DNA of 64,000 nt from Amycolatopsis pithecellobii (GCF_009707865.1 NZ_WMBA01000046.1:1-64000); one strand, 5' to 3'; shown: positions 35,974-44,841, numbered from the stretch's first letter. The notes: a model not told the origin generated them from the sequence alone. Made by a program: numbers and translations.

Positions 35974-36003
35974 TTGACCTGCGTGGGAATGGGCCAGTAT
36001 CGT
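35974..36003 (+). promoter_or_regulatory. SigA-type promoter of the zinc-ribbon chaperone gene
   Basis: TTGACC at 35974-35979 and an AT-rich -10 candidate, AGTATC (35996-36001) or TATCGT (35998-36003), at 16-18 base spacing. It lies directly upstream of the CIRCE operator. Confidence 0.55.
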
Positions 36004-36009
36004 TCAGCG

Positions 36010-36036
36010 TTAGCACTCTCGCGGATCGAGTGCCAA
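36010..36036. promoter_or_regulatory. CIRCE element (HrcA operator)
   Basis: TTAGCACTC (36010-36018), nine bases, GAGTGCCAA (36028-36036). The consensus is TTAGCACTC-N9-GAGTGCTAA, so only one base differs. It lies 17 bases before the GTG start of the zinc-ribbon gene and overlaps the expected transcription start, so HrcA should repress the gene until heat or protein-folding stress. Confidence 0.9.
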
Positions 36037-36053
36037 TGCGCGAAGGAGCACCA

Positions 36054-36422
36054 GTGCCCACGTACCAGTACGCCTGCAAGGAGTGCGGCCACCAGTTCGA
36101 GGTCGTGCAGTCGTTCTCCGACGCCAGCCTGACCGAGTGCCCGCAGTGCACCGGCCCGCTGCGTAAGCTTTACGGCGCCGTCGGCGTGATCTTCAAGGGC
36201 AGCGGCTTCTACCGCACCGACTCGCGGTCCGACTCGAAGTCCTCGTCCGGGTCGAGCAAGTCCTCGTCTTCGTCGTCGGCGAGCGGTTCCAACGGCGACA
36301 GCGGTTCGAGCGGCAATGGGTCCAGCAGCAACGGGTCGAGCAGCAAGTCCGACTCGTCGTCCGGCTCTTCTTCGTCGTCTTCGTCGAGCACTTCGTCCAC
36401 CAAAGCTGCGGCAGCCTCCTGA
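36054..36422 (+). CDS. ruc: FmdB-type zinc-ribbon protein, Ruc-like redox-regulated chaperone
   Basis: 122 residues. The N-terminal zinc ribbon has two CxxC pairs, YACKECGHQF and ECPQCTGPLRK. From about residue 60 the protein is a disordered Ser/Gly/Lys/Asn-rich tail. M. tuberculosis Rv0991c (Ruc), with the same layout and neighbours, is an HrcA-controlled chaperone that is activated when oxidation releases zinc. GTG start follows GAAGGAG. The CIRCE element upstream agrees with that control. Chaperone function here is inferred from synteny and layout. Confidence 0.85.
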   Translation: MPTYQYACKECGHQFEVVQSFSDASLTECPQCTGPLRKLYGAVGVIFKGSGFYRTDSRSDSKSSSGSSKSSSSSSASGSNGDSGSSGNGSSSNGSSSKSDSSSGSSSSSSSSTSSTKAAAAS

Positions 36423-36430
36423 CTTATCCA

Positions 36431-36466
36431 CAGGCACCCAGTTGTCCACAGGTGCCTGAATTTTTT
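36431..36466 (+). terminator. Rho-independent terminator after the zinc-ribbon gene
   Basis: CAGGCACC (36431-36438) and GGTGCCTG (36451-36458) form a perfect stem followed by AATTTTTT, nine bases after the stop codon. Confidence 0.9.
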
Positions 36467-36554
36467 CTGTTCTTCCCAGCGGGTGCACTCCTAACGTCGA
36501 GGTGTCGGCGGCGAACCAGCGCCGCCGCACCGAAGCCCACGGAGTGTGCTCGCT

Positions 36555-37031
36555 ATGCGTTTTCCGCTGTCTTCCTTACGTGACCGCCTGCGTTCTCTGG
36601 TGCGCAGTAAGCGCTTTCTCCTCGCCCGGCGGGCGTTGGCCGTAGCCCTGCTCCTCGTTGCGGCAGTCCTTGCGACGCGGCCTGCCTCCGCGCCCCCAAC
36701 GTCGGCCGAGCCCGCGCGAGCACGAGCGAGTCCCACTGCGCCCGCAGGGTTGTCCACAGTTCCCGTGCACCTGGCGGACGCCAGCGTGGCGGAGTTGCTC
36801 GCGCCCGGTACCCGAGTGGACGTTGTCGCCACCGACAATGGTTACGCGGCAAGGGAAGTCCTGGCGAGCATGGCCACTGTCGTCGACATCCGCCCGCCGC
36901 CGGACGGTGGCAGCAGGTTCATGGGCAGCGAGTCCAAGGGGCCGCTGGTGCTGATCGCCGTACCCACCGATATCGCGACACAAGTGGCGGCAGTGTCACT
37001 ACGGAATCCAGTAGCAGTTACCCTCCGTTAG
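36555..37031 (+). CDS. SAF/RcpC (CpaB-like) domain protein
   Basis: 158 residues. One membrane segment (LARRALAVALLLVAAVLATR) after a basic start, a Pro/Ala-rich linker (PPTSAEPARARASPTAPAG), then an extracytoplasmic RcpC/CpaB-like domain: VAELLAPGTRVDVVATDN and GPLVLIAVPTDIATQVAAVS. Relatives take part in Flp/Tad pilus assembly, but no pilus genes are near. Equivalents sit next to mscL in related genomes. ATG at 36555 with GGAG ten bases upstream; a GTG three codons earlier is possible. Confidence 0.75.
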   Translation: MRFPLSSLRDRLRSLVRSKRFLLARRALAVALLLVAAVLATRPASAPPTSAEPARARASPTAPAGLSTVPVHLADASVAELLAPGTRVDVVATDNGYAAREVLASMATVVDIRPPPDGGSRFMGSESKGPLVLIAVPTDIATQVAAVSLRNPVAVTLR

Positions 37032-37057
37032 CCAGATCCGGTGAGGAAGGAGTACAC

Positions 37058-37483
37058 ATGCTGAAGGGCTTCAAAGATTTTCTGATGCGCGGCAACGTCG
37101 TCGACCTCGCTGTCGCGGTCGTCATCGGTACTGCGTTCACGGCGATCGTCACGGCATTCACCAACGGTTTGATCAAGCCGCTGATCAACACCATCGGCGG
37201 CACCGAGGCTGCGAAAGGCCTGGGGTTCAATGTCTTGAGCGACAATGACTCCACGTTCCTCGACTTCGGTGGCGTCATCAATTCCGCGATCAACTTCGTA
37301 TTGATCGCCGGCGTCGTGTACTTCGCGATCGTGCTGCCGGTTCAGAAGATCCAGGAGCGCCGGAAGAAGGGCAAGGAGGCGGGTCCCTCGGAGCCAACAG
37401 ACGTCGAACTACTCATCGAGATCCGGGACCTGTTGCGTGAGCAGTCGGGCCGCGAACGAAGTGAGGAGAGCGTCGGGTCGTAA
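37058..37483 (+). CDS. mscL: Large-conductance mechanosensitive channel
   Basis: 141 residues. MLKGFKDFLMRGNVVDLAVA is the amphipathic N-terminal helix running into TM1 (VVIGTAFTAIVTAFTNGLIK); TM2 is INFVLIAGVVYFAIVLPV, followed by the charged cytoplasmic bundle (TDVELLIEIRDLLREQ). Opens under membrane tension to release solutes in hypo-osmotic shock. GGAAGG precedes the ATG. The gap after it (37484-37772) starts with a short AGCCAC/GTGGCT hairpin and otherwise shows nothing. Confidence 0.96.
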   Translation: MLKGFKDFLMRGNVVDLAVAVVIGTAFTAIVTAFTNGLIKPLINTIGGTEAAKGLGFNVLSDNDSTFLDFGGVINSAINFVLIAGVVYFAIVLPVQKIQERRKKGKEAGPSEPTDVELLIEIRDLLREQSGRERSEESVGS

Positions 37484-37772
37484 CCCGGCCAAGCCACCGC
37501 GGTGTGGCTAACCCCGCCGCAGCACCGTGGCCGCGCACGCCACGGCAACATGCCCGCAGACCGCAACTGCAACGTGGCCGCCCACGAAGCCGCAACCGCG
37601 GCTCAGCGGACGCGCAAACGACCCGTCAGCCCCCTCCCGGTGGGGGTTCGTGCCGTGCGACCGCCTCGGCCATACATGCGGGCCCGTACCGGTGCGCCCA
37701 CACGCGCAGTCGCCCGGCCGCGATGGCGAGGGGTACCGGTCCAACGACCGCAGCTAGCTCTACTGCGTGGGG

Positions 37773-37955
37773 CTACCGGTCGTGGTGTGGAGGGCGGTTC
37801 TCGCGGTACCAGGCCTCGCGGTCGCTGCTCGGTGACGCTGGTTCGCGCTCGTCGGAGGTGGTCTCCGGCAGGACGTCCCCGAAGATCGCGTCCAGCTCGC
37901 GGCGGTCGCGTTTCGGGGCGGGTCGCTCCGGGCGATGGCTGTCGTCGCCGGGCAA
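37773..37955 (-). CDS. Small conserved hydrophilic protein
   Basis: 60 residues, highly charged: RRELDAIFGDVLPETTSDER in the middle and EAWYRENRPPHH at the end. I recall similar short proteins after moaB2 in related actinobacteria. The TTG start at 37955 is three bases after the moaB2 stop, so it would be the second gene of that unit. No domain or function recognised. Confidence 0.5.
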   Translation of the reverse strand: MPGDDSHRPERPAPKRDRRELDAIFGDVLPETTSDEREPASPSSDREAWYRENRPPHHDR

Positions 37956-37958
37956 GGG

Positions 37959-38459
37959 TCAGGACTCTCCGACGCCGGAGAGTTCGTCGATGACGTGCGG
38001 CACCAGCGAGGACAGCGTCGCCATGCCGTCACGCACCGCCGCGCGGGAGCCGGCCAGGTTGACCACGAGGGTGCTACCGGACACGCCGACCAAGCCCCGC
38101 GAAATCCCCGCGTCGACCGCGCCTGCCGCCAAGCCGGAGGAGCGCAGTGCCTCGCCGATACCGGGGATCGGACGGTCCAGCACACCGGCTGTCGCGTCGG
38201 GAGTGACGTCACGGGGCGACACGCCGGTGCCGCCGACAGTGATCACCAAGTCGACGCCACCGATGACCGCGGTGTTGAGCGCATTGCGGATCGCGACGGT
38301 GTCCGCGTGCACGACAACCACGCCGTCCACGATGAACCCGGCTTCCTCCAGTAGCTCCGTGACCAAGGGCCCGGAGGTGTCGTCGTGCTCACCATGTGCC
38401 GCGCGGTCGTCGACAATCACGACAAGGGCCCGGCCAAGCCGCTGTGCACTGCGTTCCAT
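37959..38459 (-). CDS. moaB2: MogA/MoaB family molybdenum cofactor protein (MoaB2-like)
   Basis: 166 residues. RALVVIVDDRAAHGEHDDTS and VDLVITVGGTGVSPRDVTPD are the MPT-binding motifs of MogA/MoaB, with GGTGVSPRDVTP diagnostic. It adenylates molybdopterin or binds it. In mycobacteria moaB2 follows mprA-mprB-pepD, the same context as here. A GTG three codons upstream is an alternative start. Confidence 0.9.
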   Translation of the reverse strand: MERSAQRLGRALVVIVDDRAAHGEHDDTSGPLVTELLEEAGFIVDGVVVVHADTVAIRNALNTAVIGGVDLVITVGGTGVSPRDVTPDATAGVLDRPIPGIGEALRSSGLAAGAVDAGISRGLVGVSGSTLVVNLAGSRAAVRDGMATLSSLVPHVIDELSGVGES

Positions 38460-38751
38460 GGAAGACACGTTAGCCCGTTGTTACCCAAGCCTGACGGCCA
38501 CGTCCAGCTACCGACAGCGCCACCCCCGACGACACTTGGGTTCGCCCAATCGGCCACCGCAAGGCGCCCAAAACCCCACCTGGCAGACGCCCAAGTACCG
38601 CTGCCGGGGGATTCCACAGTCGACAGCGCGCGAATGCGCGGGGCTGGCGCAGACCGGGTCCCACTGCGGCTGACACTAGGGCCGGCGCGGGGTGCGTGGG
38701 CGCGGGGGAACAGGCTTACCTGGGCGCCGGAAACGGAATGCGCCAACCACC

Positions 38752-38979
38752 GGCCACGCGCCTGCCGGGTGCGAAAACGCGGCGGCTACCGGGCCACGCG
38801 CCTGGCAGGGCCGGGCCACGCGCCTCGGGTGCGGCCCACTCGCTTGGGGGCGGGCCACTCGGCGGGGATGCGTGGCGGCCATGTGCCTCCAGGAACAGCG
38901 GAATGCGGCGGGCGCCAGGGAAAAGCTGCATGCGGAGGTGCCGGGCCACGCGCCTGGCGGTGTGCGGACCACGCGCCTG
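38752..38979. repeat. Intergenic array of GGCCACGCGCCTG repeats
   Basis: Five copies of GGCCACGCGCCTG or one-base variants at 38752, 38792, 38814, 38944 and 38967, plus a weaker GGCCACTCG at about 38853. Spacing is irregular (40, 22, 130, 23). They occupy the middle of the 860-base gap 38460-39316 between moaB2 and pepD, where no frame on either strand resembles a protein. Function unknown. Confidence 0.65.
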
Positions 38980-39316
38980 CGGAGATACCGGATGCGGCGC
39001 CTGCCTCGACACCGCAGACACCGGGAGGCGGCGTGTGCCACGGCCCGGCGCACAGGGCGTGCCGGGGCCCCGAAGTATGGGCCGGGGCCGGGAAGCGCGG
39101 GCCGAGACACCACGCCGCATGACGACCCGCACCCGACTGTCCTCTGTGGACAACACCGCCACATCCGCCGAGCCCGAGCCCCAGAGAGCCAGCTCGTGCC
39201 TGCGGTCACCGGCGACGCGGAAACGCCGCCTGAAAACAACGCGGCTCCCGGGCGGGGGATGCGCCGGGAGCTCGGGTTGGTCTCGACCGCACCTTGACGG
39301 CCGAGGGTTTCGACGC

Positions 39317-40675
39317 TCAGTTCACCTGTACCGGCTGCCCGCCGAGGGTGACCTGCACCGTGCGGTTGTCGCTCAACGTGAAAGTCACCTTGTCGTTCGG
39401 CGCGCGGGTGCGGATCGCCGCGATCAGGCCGTCCGCGTCGTTGATCACCTGGTTGTCCACTTTGGTCACCACGTCGCCGCCCTTGAGGCCGGCCTGTGCG
39501 GCGGGGCTGCCCTGCGCCACATCCTGGATCTGCGCACCACCGGACTGTGCGTCGCTGACCGTCGCGCCGATGTACGTCTGCGTCGCCTTCCCCGTATTGA
39601 TGATCTCCTGCGCCGTCCGCCGCGCCTGGTTGATCGGGATCGCGAACCCGATGCCGGCGTTGGTGGCCTCGGTCTGCTGCTGGCCGAGTCCGCCCGAAGA
39701 CTGCGGGCTGTAGATCGCCGAGTTGATACCGATCACCTGGCCGGCCAGATTCACCAGCGGGCCACCGGAGTTACCCGGGTTGATCGCCGCGTCGGTTTGG
39801 ATCGCGCTCATCACCGTCGCCTGGTCGCCGCTGCTGCCCCCGGCACGCACCGGCCGGTGCAGCGCGCTCACGATGCCCGACGTCACCGTGCCGGTCAGCT
39901 CGAACGGCGAACCGAACGCCACCACCGACTGGCCCACCTGCATCTGATCGGAATTGCCCAGCGACACCGGAGTCAAATTCGGCACGCCCTGCACCTTGAC
40001 CACGGCGACATCCGTCGTCGGATCGCGGCCCACGATCGAGGCGCCCGTCTTCGTCCCGTCCTGGAACACCGCCTGGATGGTGCCGCCGTTCGCGGCCACC
40101 TCCACCACGTGGTTGTTCGTCAGGATGTAGCCATCGGTCGAAAGCACGAACCCGGAACCCTCGCCCTGCCCCTGCCGACCCGACACCACGAGCTCGACGA
40201 CGCTCGGGGAAACCTTCTGCGCCACCGATTCGACACTGCCCGCCGGCGCGGTGCTCGTCTGCTGGCTGGGCACCGGCTGGCTGAGCGCGTTATAGGAACT
40301 GCCCGCGCCCGAGTTCCCCGAGGCGAGATAACCACCGAGCCCACCGGCCGCCCCGCCCACGACCAGCGCGAGCACGGCGACCCCCGCGACCAGCCGGCCC
40401 GAACCCCGGCGTTGCTGCGGGACCGCCGGCTGCTGCGCAGGGAAAGTCGCGGTGCCGTAGGGCGCCTGCTGAGACGGCGACGTCCACGGATAGGCCTGCT
40501 GCCCGTGTCCCGCCTGCTGCCCCTGAGCCGACCACGGACTCGGCTGCTGCGCCCCACCCACCGGGGTGCCGCGCGGCGGCGTGCTGTCGTCCTGCTCCGG
40601 CGGCTGCGGCTCCGGCTGTTGCCGCTCCTGCGGGGCATCGCTGCCATGGGACGCGCTGGGGTCGTTCTCGGTCAT
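39317..40675 (-). CDS. pepD: HtrA/PepD-like membrane-anchored serine protease
   Basis: 452 residues. A Pro/Gln-rich cytoplasmic region (1-90) precedes one membrane helix (LVAGVAVLALVVGGAAGGLG, about 95-118). The trypsin-like domain shows His in LTNNHVVEVA, Asp in PTTDVAVVKV and Ser in NPGNSGGPLVNLAG; a PDZ domain follows (QDVAQGSPAAQAGLKGGDVV). PepD degrades or refolds misfolded envelope proteins under the MprAB system in mycobacteria. Three 11-base-spaced CTCAG repeats lie before the ATG. Confidence 0.92.
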   Translation of the reverse strand: MTENDPSASHGSDAPQERQQPEPQPPEQDDSTPPRGTPVGGAQQPSPWSAQGQQAGHGQQAYPWTSPSQQAPYGTATFPAQQPAVPQQRRGSGRLVAGVAVLALVVGGAAGGLGGYLASGNSGAGSSYNALSQPVPSQQTSTAPAGSVESVAQKVSPSVVELVVSGRQGQGEGSGFVLSTDGYILTNNHVVEVAANGGTIQAVFQDGTKTGASIVGRDPTTDVAVVKVQGVPNLTPVSLGNSDQMQVGQSVVAFGSPFELTGTVTSGIVSALHRPVRAGGSSGDQATVMSAIQTDAAINPGNSGGPLVNLAGQVIGINSAIYSPQSSGGLGQQQTEATNAGIGFAIPINQARRTAQEIINTGKATQTYIGATVSDAQSGGAQIQDVAQGSPAAQAGLKGGDVVTKVDNQVINDADGLIAAIRTRAPNDKVTFTLSDNRTVQVTLGGQPVQVN

Positions 40676-40697
40676 GTCCTCACCATGCTGGTCGGTC

Positions 40698-40724
40698 CTG
40701 AGAGCTGGCTGAGCCCAGCCTGAG
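40698..40724 (-). promoter_or_regulatory. Three CTCAG direct repeats, MprA-box-like
   Basis: CTGAG on the + strand (CTCAG in the direction of pepD) starts at 40698, 40709 and 40720, exactly one helical turn (11 bases) apart, 23 to 49 bases before the pepD start. MprA of mycobacteria binds loosely conserved direct repeats containing CTCAG (family knowledge), and the matching regulator is encoded 4 kb away. Confidence 0.6.
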
Positions 40725-40750
40725 GCTCCGACATGAGTATGCCGCTAGTG

Positions 40751-41830
40751 CTACCGGACGGCCCGGAGACGGTCCGCGATCTGCTCCGGCGTGGCGTCAT
40801 TGATCCACACCGCCATCCCGGACTCCGAACCCGCGAGGTACTTCAACTTGTCCTTGGCGCGCAGGATGGAGAACAGCTCGAGGTGCAGCCAGCCCAGCTC
40901 ACGGTCGATCTGCACGGGCGCCTGGTTCCACGCCGCGATGTAGGGCAACGGCCTGTCGTACAACGCATCGCACCGACGGAGAACCTCGAGGTACACCTCG
41001 GCGAAGTCATCGCGCTCGGCTCCGCTGAGCGCCGGGATGTCCGGCACCTGACGACGGGGAACCAGCAGTACCTGAACCGGCCAGCGTGCCGCCGGCGGCA
41101 CGAACGCCGTCCAGTGCGTGCTGTCCACGATGACGCGGGCGCCGGACTTCCGTTCCGCGTCGAGCACATCGCCGAGCACCGGCCGGCCGTGTTCGGCCCG
41201 GTAAGCGCGGGCGACGTCGAGCATGCGCTGCGTTTTCGGCGTGACAAAAGGATAGGCGTAGATCTGCCCGTGCGGGTGCGACAACGTCACGCCGATCTCC
41301 TCGCCCCGATTCTCGAACGGGAAGACCTGGGCCACACCCTCCAAAGTGGACATCGACTCGGTGCGATCCGCCCAGGCGTCCACCACTGTGCGGACCCGCC
41401 GCGGGCCCAACGTCGCGAAGGAACCGTTGTGATCACTGGTGAAGCACACGACATCGCACCGGCCACGCCCGGGCGCCGTCGGCACGAGACCCATCCCGTC
41501 GACGCTGCCCGACTCGCCCGTCACGTGCTGCGAGAAAGACGGGAACCGGTTCTCGAACACCACCACGTCGTAGTCGGATTCGGGAATCTCGCTGGGTTTT
41601 CCCGGTTTGGTGGGACACAGTGGACACAGGTCGGCCGGCGGCTTGTAGGTACGGGTCTGCCGGTGCGCGGCCATCGCGACCCACTCACCGCTGAGCGGGT
41701 CACGCCGGATTTCCGAACTCGCCGCGACCGACGGAAGATCACGCGTGTCGGTCGCTCTGCGCTCGTGCGGCGCCTCGTCGTAGTAGATGATCTCGCGGCC
41801 ATCCGCCAGCTGCCGCACGGTCCGAATCAA
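40751..41830 (-). CDS. galT: Galactose-1-phosphate uridylyltransferase
   Basis: 359 residues. ADLCPLCPTKPG is the first zinc site, and VTLSHPHGQIYAYPF holds the HPHGQ active site with the uridylylated His. Leloir pathway: UDP-glucose and galactose-1-phosphate to UDP-galactose and glucose-1-phosphate. A TTG start at 41830 (GGAGGA upstream) overlaps the stop of the DeoR gene; an inner GTG at 41818 is the alternative. No galK or galE nearby. It sits inside what is a contiguous mprAB-pepD block in mycobacteria. Confidence 0.93.
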   Translation of the reverse strand: MIRTVRQLADGREIIYYDEAPHERRATDTRDLPSVAASSEIRRDPLSGEWVAMAAHRQTRTYKPPADLCPLCPTKPGKPSEIPESDYDVVVFENRFPSFSQHVTGESGSVDGMGLVPTAPGRGRCDVVCFTSDHNGSFATLGPRRVRTVVDAWADRTESMSTLEGVAQVFPFENRGEEIGVTLSHPHGQIYAYPFVTPKTQRMLDVARAYRAEHGRPVLGDVLDAERKSGARVIVDSTHWTAFVPPAARWPVQVLLVPRRQVPDIPALSGAERDDFAEVYLEVLRRCDALYDRPLPYIAAWNQAPVQIDRELGWLHLELFSILRAKDKLKYLAGSESGMAVWINDATPEQIADRLRAVR

Positions 41831-42618
41831 CTTTCCTCCGCCTCGTCCACCTCGGCGATCTTCAGCTCACCGACGTGCTCGGACAGCGTTTCCCTGGCAG
41901 CCGCCGGTAATTCGTCGTCGGTCACCACGGCGTCCGCCTCTTCGAGATCGGCGATCGTGGAGATACCGACAATCCCCCATTTCGTGTGGTCGGCGAGCAC
42001 GATGAGGCTGCGTCCCGCCTCGACCAGGGCCCGGTTGGTCTCGCTCTCGTCGAGGTTCGGTGTGGTGAATCCCGGCCCGGCAGCCATCCCGTGCACACCG
42101 AGGAAAACCTGGTCCAAATGCAGCCGCCGCAGGCTGGCGACGGCGACCCCACCGACCAGCGCATCCGACGGCGTGCGGACCCCGCCGGTGAGCACCACCG
42201 TGCGCTCGGTCTGAGCTGACTCACGCAGCACGTCGGCCACCCGGATCGAGTTCGTCACGATCGTCAGGCCCGGCACCGCGTCCAGCGCACGAGCGAAGGT
42301 CCACGTCGTGGTGCCGGCGGAAATCCCGATCGCGGTGCCCGGCCGGACGAGACCGGCCGCGACCTTCGCGATCGCTTCCTTCTGTGCCTGCTGCTGTTCG
42401 GACTTCGCCTCGAAACCGGGTTCGTCCGTGCTCTTGCCGACGTTCGCCGTGGCGCCGCCGTAGACCTTTTCGACGAGACCATGACTTGCCAGCGCATCGA
42501 GGTCGCGGCGGATCGTCATGTCCGAAACACCAAGCCTGGCAACGAGATCGCTGACCCGGACGGCGCCCACCCGCCGGGCCTCCTCCAAGATCATCGCTTG
42601 CCGTTGCCGCGCCAGCAC
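41827..42618 (-). CDS. DeoR family transcriptional regulator
   Basis: 263 residues. N-terminal DeoR helix-turn-helix: RRVGAVRVSDLVARLGVSDM and TIRRDLDALASHGLVEKVYG. The C-terminal DeoR sugar-phosphate sensor domain has the GTTTWTFAR (family: GTT-) loop, TIVTNSIRVADVL and LVGGVAVASLRRLHLDQVFL. Co-transcribed with and overlapping galT, so it probably senses a galactose-related sugar phosphate and controls galT. GTG start. Confidence 0.9.
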   Translation of the reverse strand: MLARQRQAMILEEARRVGAVRVSDLVARLGVSDMTIRRDLDALASHGLVEKVYGGATANVGKSTDEPGFEAKSEQQQAQKEAIAKVAAGLVRPGTAIGISAGTTTWTFARALDAVPGLTIVTNSIRVADVLRESAQTERTVVLTGGVRTPSDALVGGVAVASLRRLHLDQVFLGVHGMAAGPGFTTPNLDESETNRALVEAGRSLIVLADHTKWGIVGISTIADLEEADAVVTDDELPAAARETLSEHVGELKIAEVDEAEES

Positions 42619-42689
42619 TGCCGCTCCCCATCCTCAACTACCCGCAACCACACAAAATCCTACACGATCAAACATCGGCAGGGACTCGC

Positions 42690-44111
42690 TCAGGCGGGTG
42701 CCCCGGGTAGGCGGATCGTCAGCAGTGCGCCACCTTCGGGCGCCCGGCCGGCGTAGGCATCACCGCCGTGCCGTTGCGCGGCCTGCTTCACGATCGACAG
42801 TCCGAGCCCCGAACCGGGCAGCGTGCGCGCTTCCGACGAACGGTAGAACCGGTCGAACACCCTGGGGAGATCGGCTTCGGCGATGCCCGGCCCCGAATCC
42901 GCGACCTCGACGACCGCGCTGCCGTCGCCAAGCGGGCGCATCCGGACCCGGACCGTCGAGCCGGGCGGCGAGAACTTCACCGCGTTGTCCAGCAGGTTCA
43001 GCACGGCGCGTTCGAGTGCGCTGTGATCTCCGGTCAGCACCCAGGGTTGCAGCGCCACATCGAACTCGATGTCGCTTGTGCGGCGCCGCGCCCGGTCCAG
43101 CGCCCGCTCGACGACCTCCACCATCTCGACCCGCTCATACTCGGTGCGGGGCTCGTCTTCCCGTGCGAGCTCGACCAGGTCACCGATCAGCTGGGTCAGC
43201 TCGTCCAGCTGCGCCGTGATGTCCGCCTCGATCTCGACTCTGTCCTTTTCGGACAGTGAGGGCGCACCGGCACGATTGGCCGAGAGCAGCAGTTCCAGGT
43301 TGGTACGCAACGAAGTCAGCGGGGTGCGCAGTTCGTGGCCGGCGTCCGCGACGAGCTGCCGCTGGCGTTCCTGCGATTCCGCGACCGTGCCGAGCATGGT
43401 ATTGAAGCTCGTCGTCAGCCGGGCGAGTTCGTCGTCACCGCTGACCGGGATCGGGCGCAGATCACCGGTGCGGGTCACGTATTCCGTCGCCGCGGTCAGC
43501 CTTTCCACGGGCCTCAGGCCGGTGCGTGCGACGGCCGTGCCGGCGAGCGCGGCGACGATGATCCCGCCGCCGCCGATCAGTGCGAGCACGATCGCGAGCT
43601 GGTTGAGCGTCTGCTTCGTCGGGGTGAGCGACTGGGCGAGCACCAGTGCCTGGCCCGGTCCGTAGTGCAGCGCGACCACCCGCATGTCGGTCTTGCTGTC
43701 CGTGCGGATCGACGAGGACACGCTGCCCTGGCTGACGGCGAGTTCAGCCTGGCTGATGGGTGGCTGCATTCCCGCTTTCGGCAACGTGACCGCGCCGCTG
43801 GAGTCGAGCAGGCAGATCTGGATGTCGGTGCTGCTCAGGATCGCGCCGGGGAACTCCTGGAGCCCTTGCCGGACCTGCGGGGTCTGCGCCGCTGCGATGG
43901 CGCGGACCTGCAGGTTGTCGTCCACCTGCTGGTAGAGGTTGTTGTAGACGGTCACGTACGCGCCGATCGACACCAGTGCCATCACCACGGCGACGCAGGC
44001 CGCGGCCAGCAGGGTGACCCTGGCACGAAGCGACATGCGGCGGCGGGGTTTGCGCTCCGTACCTTCGCCGACATCGACGACGGCCACCGGTTCGGTCATG
44101 GTCTGACTCAC
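42690..44111 (-). CDS. mprB: Sensor histidine kinase, MprB-like
   Basis: 473 residues. Two membrane helices ([20 protein letters not shown] and a second near [20 protein letters not shown]) enclose an extracytoplasmic sensor domain of about 110 residues. HAMP follows, then HisKA with [20 protein letters not shown] (phospho-acceptor His) and HATPase with [12 protein letters not shown] and [23 protein letters not shown] start overlaps the response regulator stop as GTGA. Envelope-stress sensor paired with the MprA-like regulator. Confidence 0.9.
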   Translation of the reverse strand: MSQTMTEPVAVVDVGEGTERKPRRRMSLRARVTLLAAACVAVVMALVSIGAYVTVYNNLYQQVDDNLQVRAIAAAQTPQVRQGLQEFPGAILSSTDIQICLLDSSGAVTLPKAGMQPPISQAELAVSQGSVSSSIRTDSKTDMRVVALHYGPGQALVLAQSLTPTKQTLNQLAIVLALIGGGGIIVAALAGTAVARTGLRPVERLTAATEYVTRTGDLRPIPVSGDDELARLTTSFNTMLGTVAESQERQRQLVADAGHELRTPLTSLRTNLELLLSANRAGAPSLSEKDRVEIEADITAQLDELTQLIGDLVELAREDEPRTEYERVEMVEVVERALDRARRRTSDIEFDVALQPWVLTGDHSALERAVLNLLDNAVKFSPPGSTVRVRMRPLGDGSAVVEVADSGPGIAEADLPRVFDRFYRSSEARTLPGSGLGLSIVKQAAQRHGGDAYAGRAPEGGALLTIRLPGAPA

Positions 44112-44800
44112 GGTGGGGTTTCCCGCAGGACGTAGCCGACCCCGCGAACGGTGTGGATCAGCCGAGGCTCCCCGCCGGCCTCGGTCTTGCGCCGCAGGTA
44201 CCCGACATACACCTCGAGCGCGTTGCCGGAGGTCGGGAAGTCGTAGCCCCAGACTTCCTCCAGAATGCGGCTGCGGGTCAGCACGTGCTTCGGGTACGAC
44301 AGGAACAGTTCGAGTAGCGCGAACTCGGTGCGGGTGAGGCTGATGTCACGCTCACCACGGCGGACCTCGCGCGTGCCGGGGTCCAACGTCAGGTCGGCGA
44401 AAGTGAGCTGCTCGGCGTTGGGACCGGGCTGGTTGTCCGGCGCGGCGCGGCGCAGCAGCGCGCGCAGGCGAGCGAGAAGCTCCTCCAGCGCGAAGGGTTT
44501 CGGCAGGTAGTCGTCGGCGCCGGCGTCGAGACCGGACACCCGGTCGGACACCGTGTCGCGGGCGGTCAGGACCAGAATCGGCAGGTCATCGCCGGTGCTG
44601 CGCAGCCGGCGAGCGACCTCGAGACCGTCGAGCCGGGGCATCATGACGTCGAGGATCATCGCGTCGGGCCGGTCGGCGATGACGCGTTCCAGTGCCTGCG
44701 CGCCGTCACCGGCGAGTTCCACCTCGTAGCCGTTGAACTCCAGAGAGCGGCGCAGGGACTCCCTGACCGCCCGATCGTCGTCGACAACGAGAATGCGCAT
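44108..44800 (-). CDS. mprA: OmpR-family response regulator, MprA-like
   Basis: 230 residues. Receiver domain with Asp51 in [14 protein letters not shown], Thr/Lys in LTARDT and YLPKPF; winged-helix output domain with [20 protein letters not shown] and [20 protein letters not shown]. The sequence is strongly MprA-like. It would control pepD and its own operon in envelope stress. In the 41-base leader to the NarL gene, minus strand, TCTCAG and GTCAG repeats may be an autoregulatory box. First gene of the unit. Confidence 0.92.
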   Translation of the reverse strand: MRILVVDDDRAVRESLRRSLEFNGYEVELAGDGAQALERVIADRPDAMILDVMMPRLDGLEVARRLRSTGDDLPILVLTARDTVSDRVSGLDAGADDYLPKPFALEELLARLRALLRRAAPDNQPGPNAEQLTFADLTLDPGTREVRRGERDISLTRTEFALLELFLSYPKHVLTRSRILEEVWGYDFPTSGNALEVYVGYLRRKTEAGGEPRLIHTVRGVGYVLRETPP

Positions 44801-44841
44801 GTGGACAGTGTTACTGACCGTGCTGAGACTCGCCTAAGAAC

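Noticed and set aside
38752-38979. Possible CRISPR array
   Set aside because: The 13-base repeats are too short and their spacing varies from 22 to 130 bases. No cas genes are in the window.
38696-40723. 675-codon open frame on the + strand
   Set aside because: Antisense to pepD and running through the intergenic repeats. Its His/Arg-rich sequence comes from high-GC codon mirroring.
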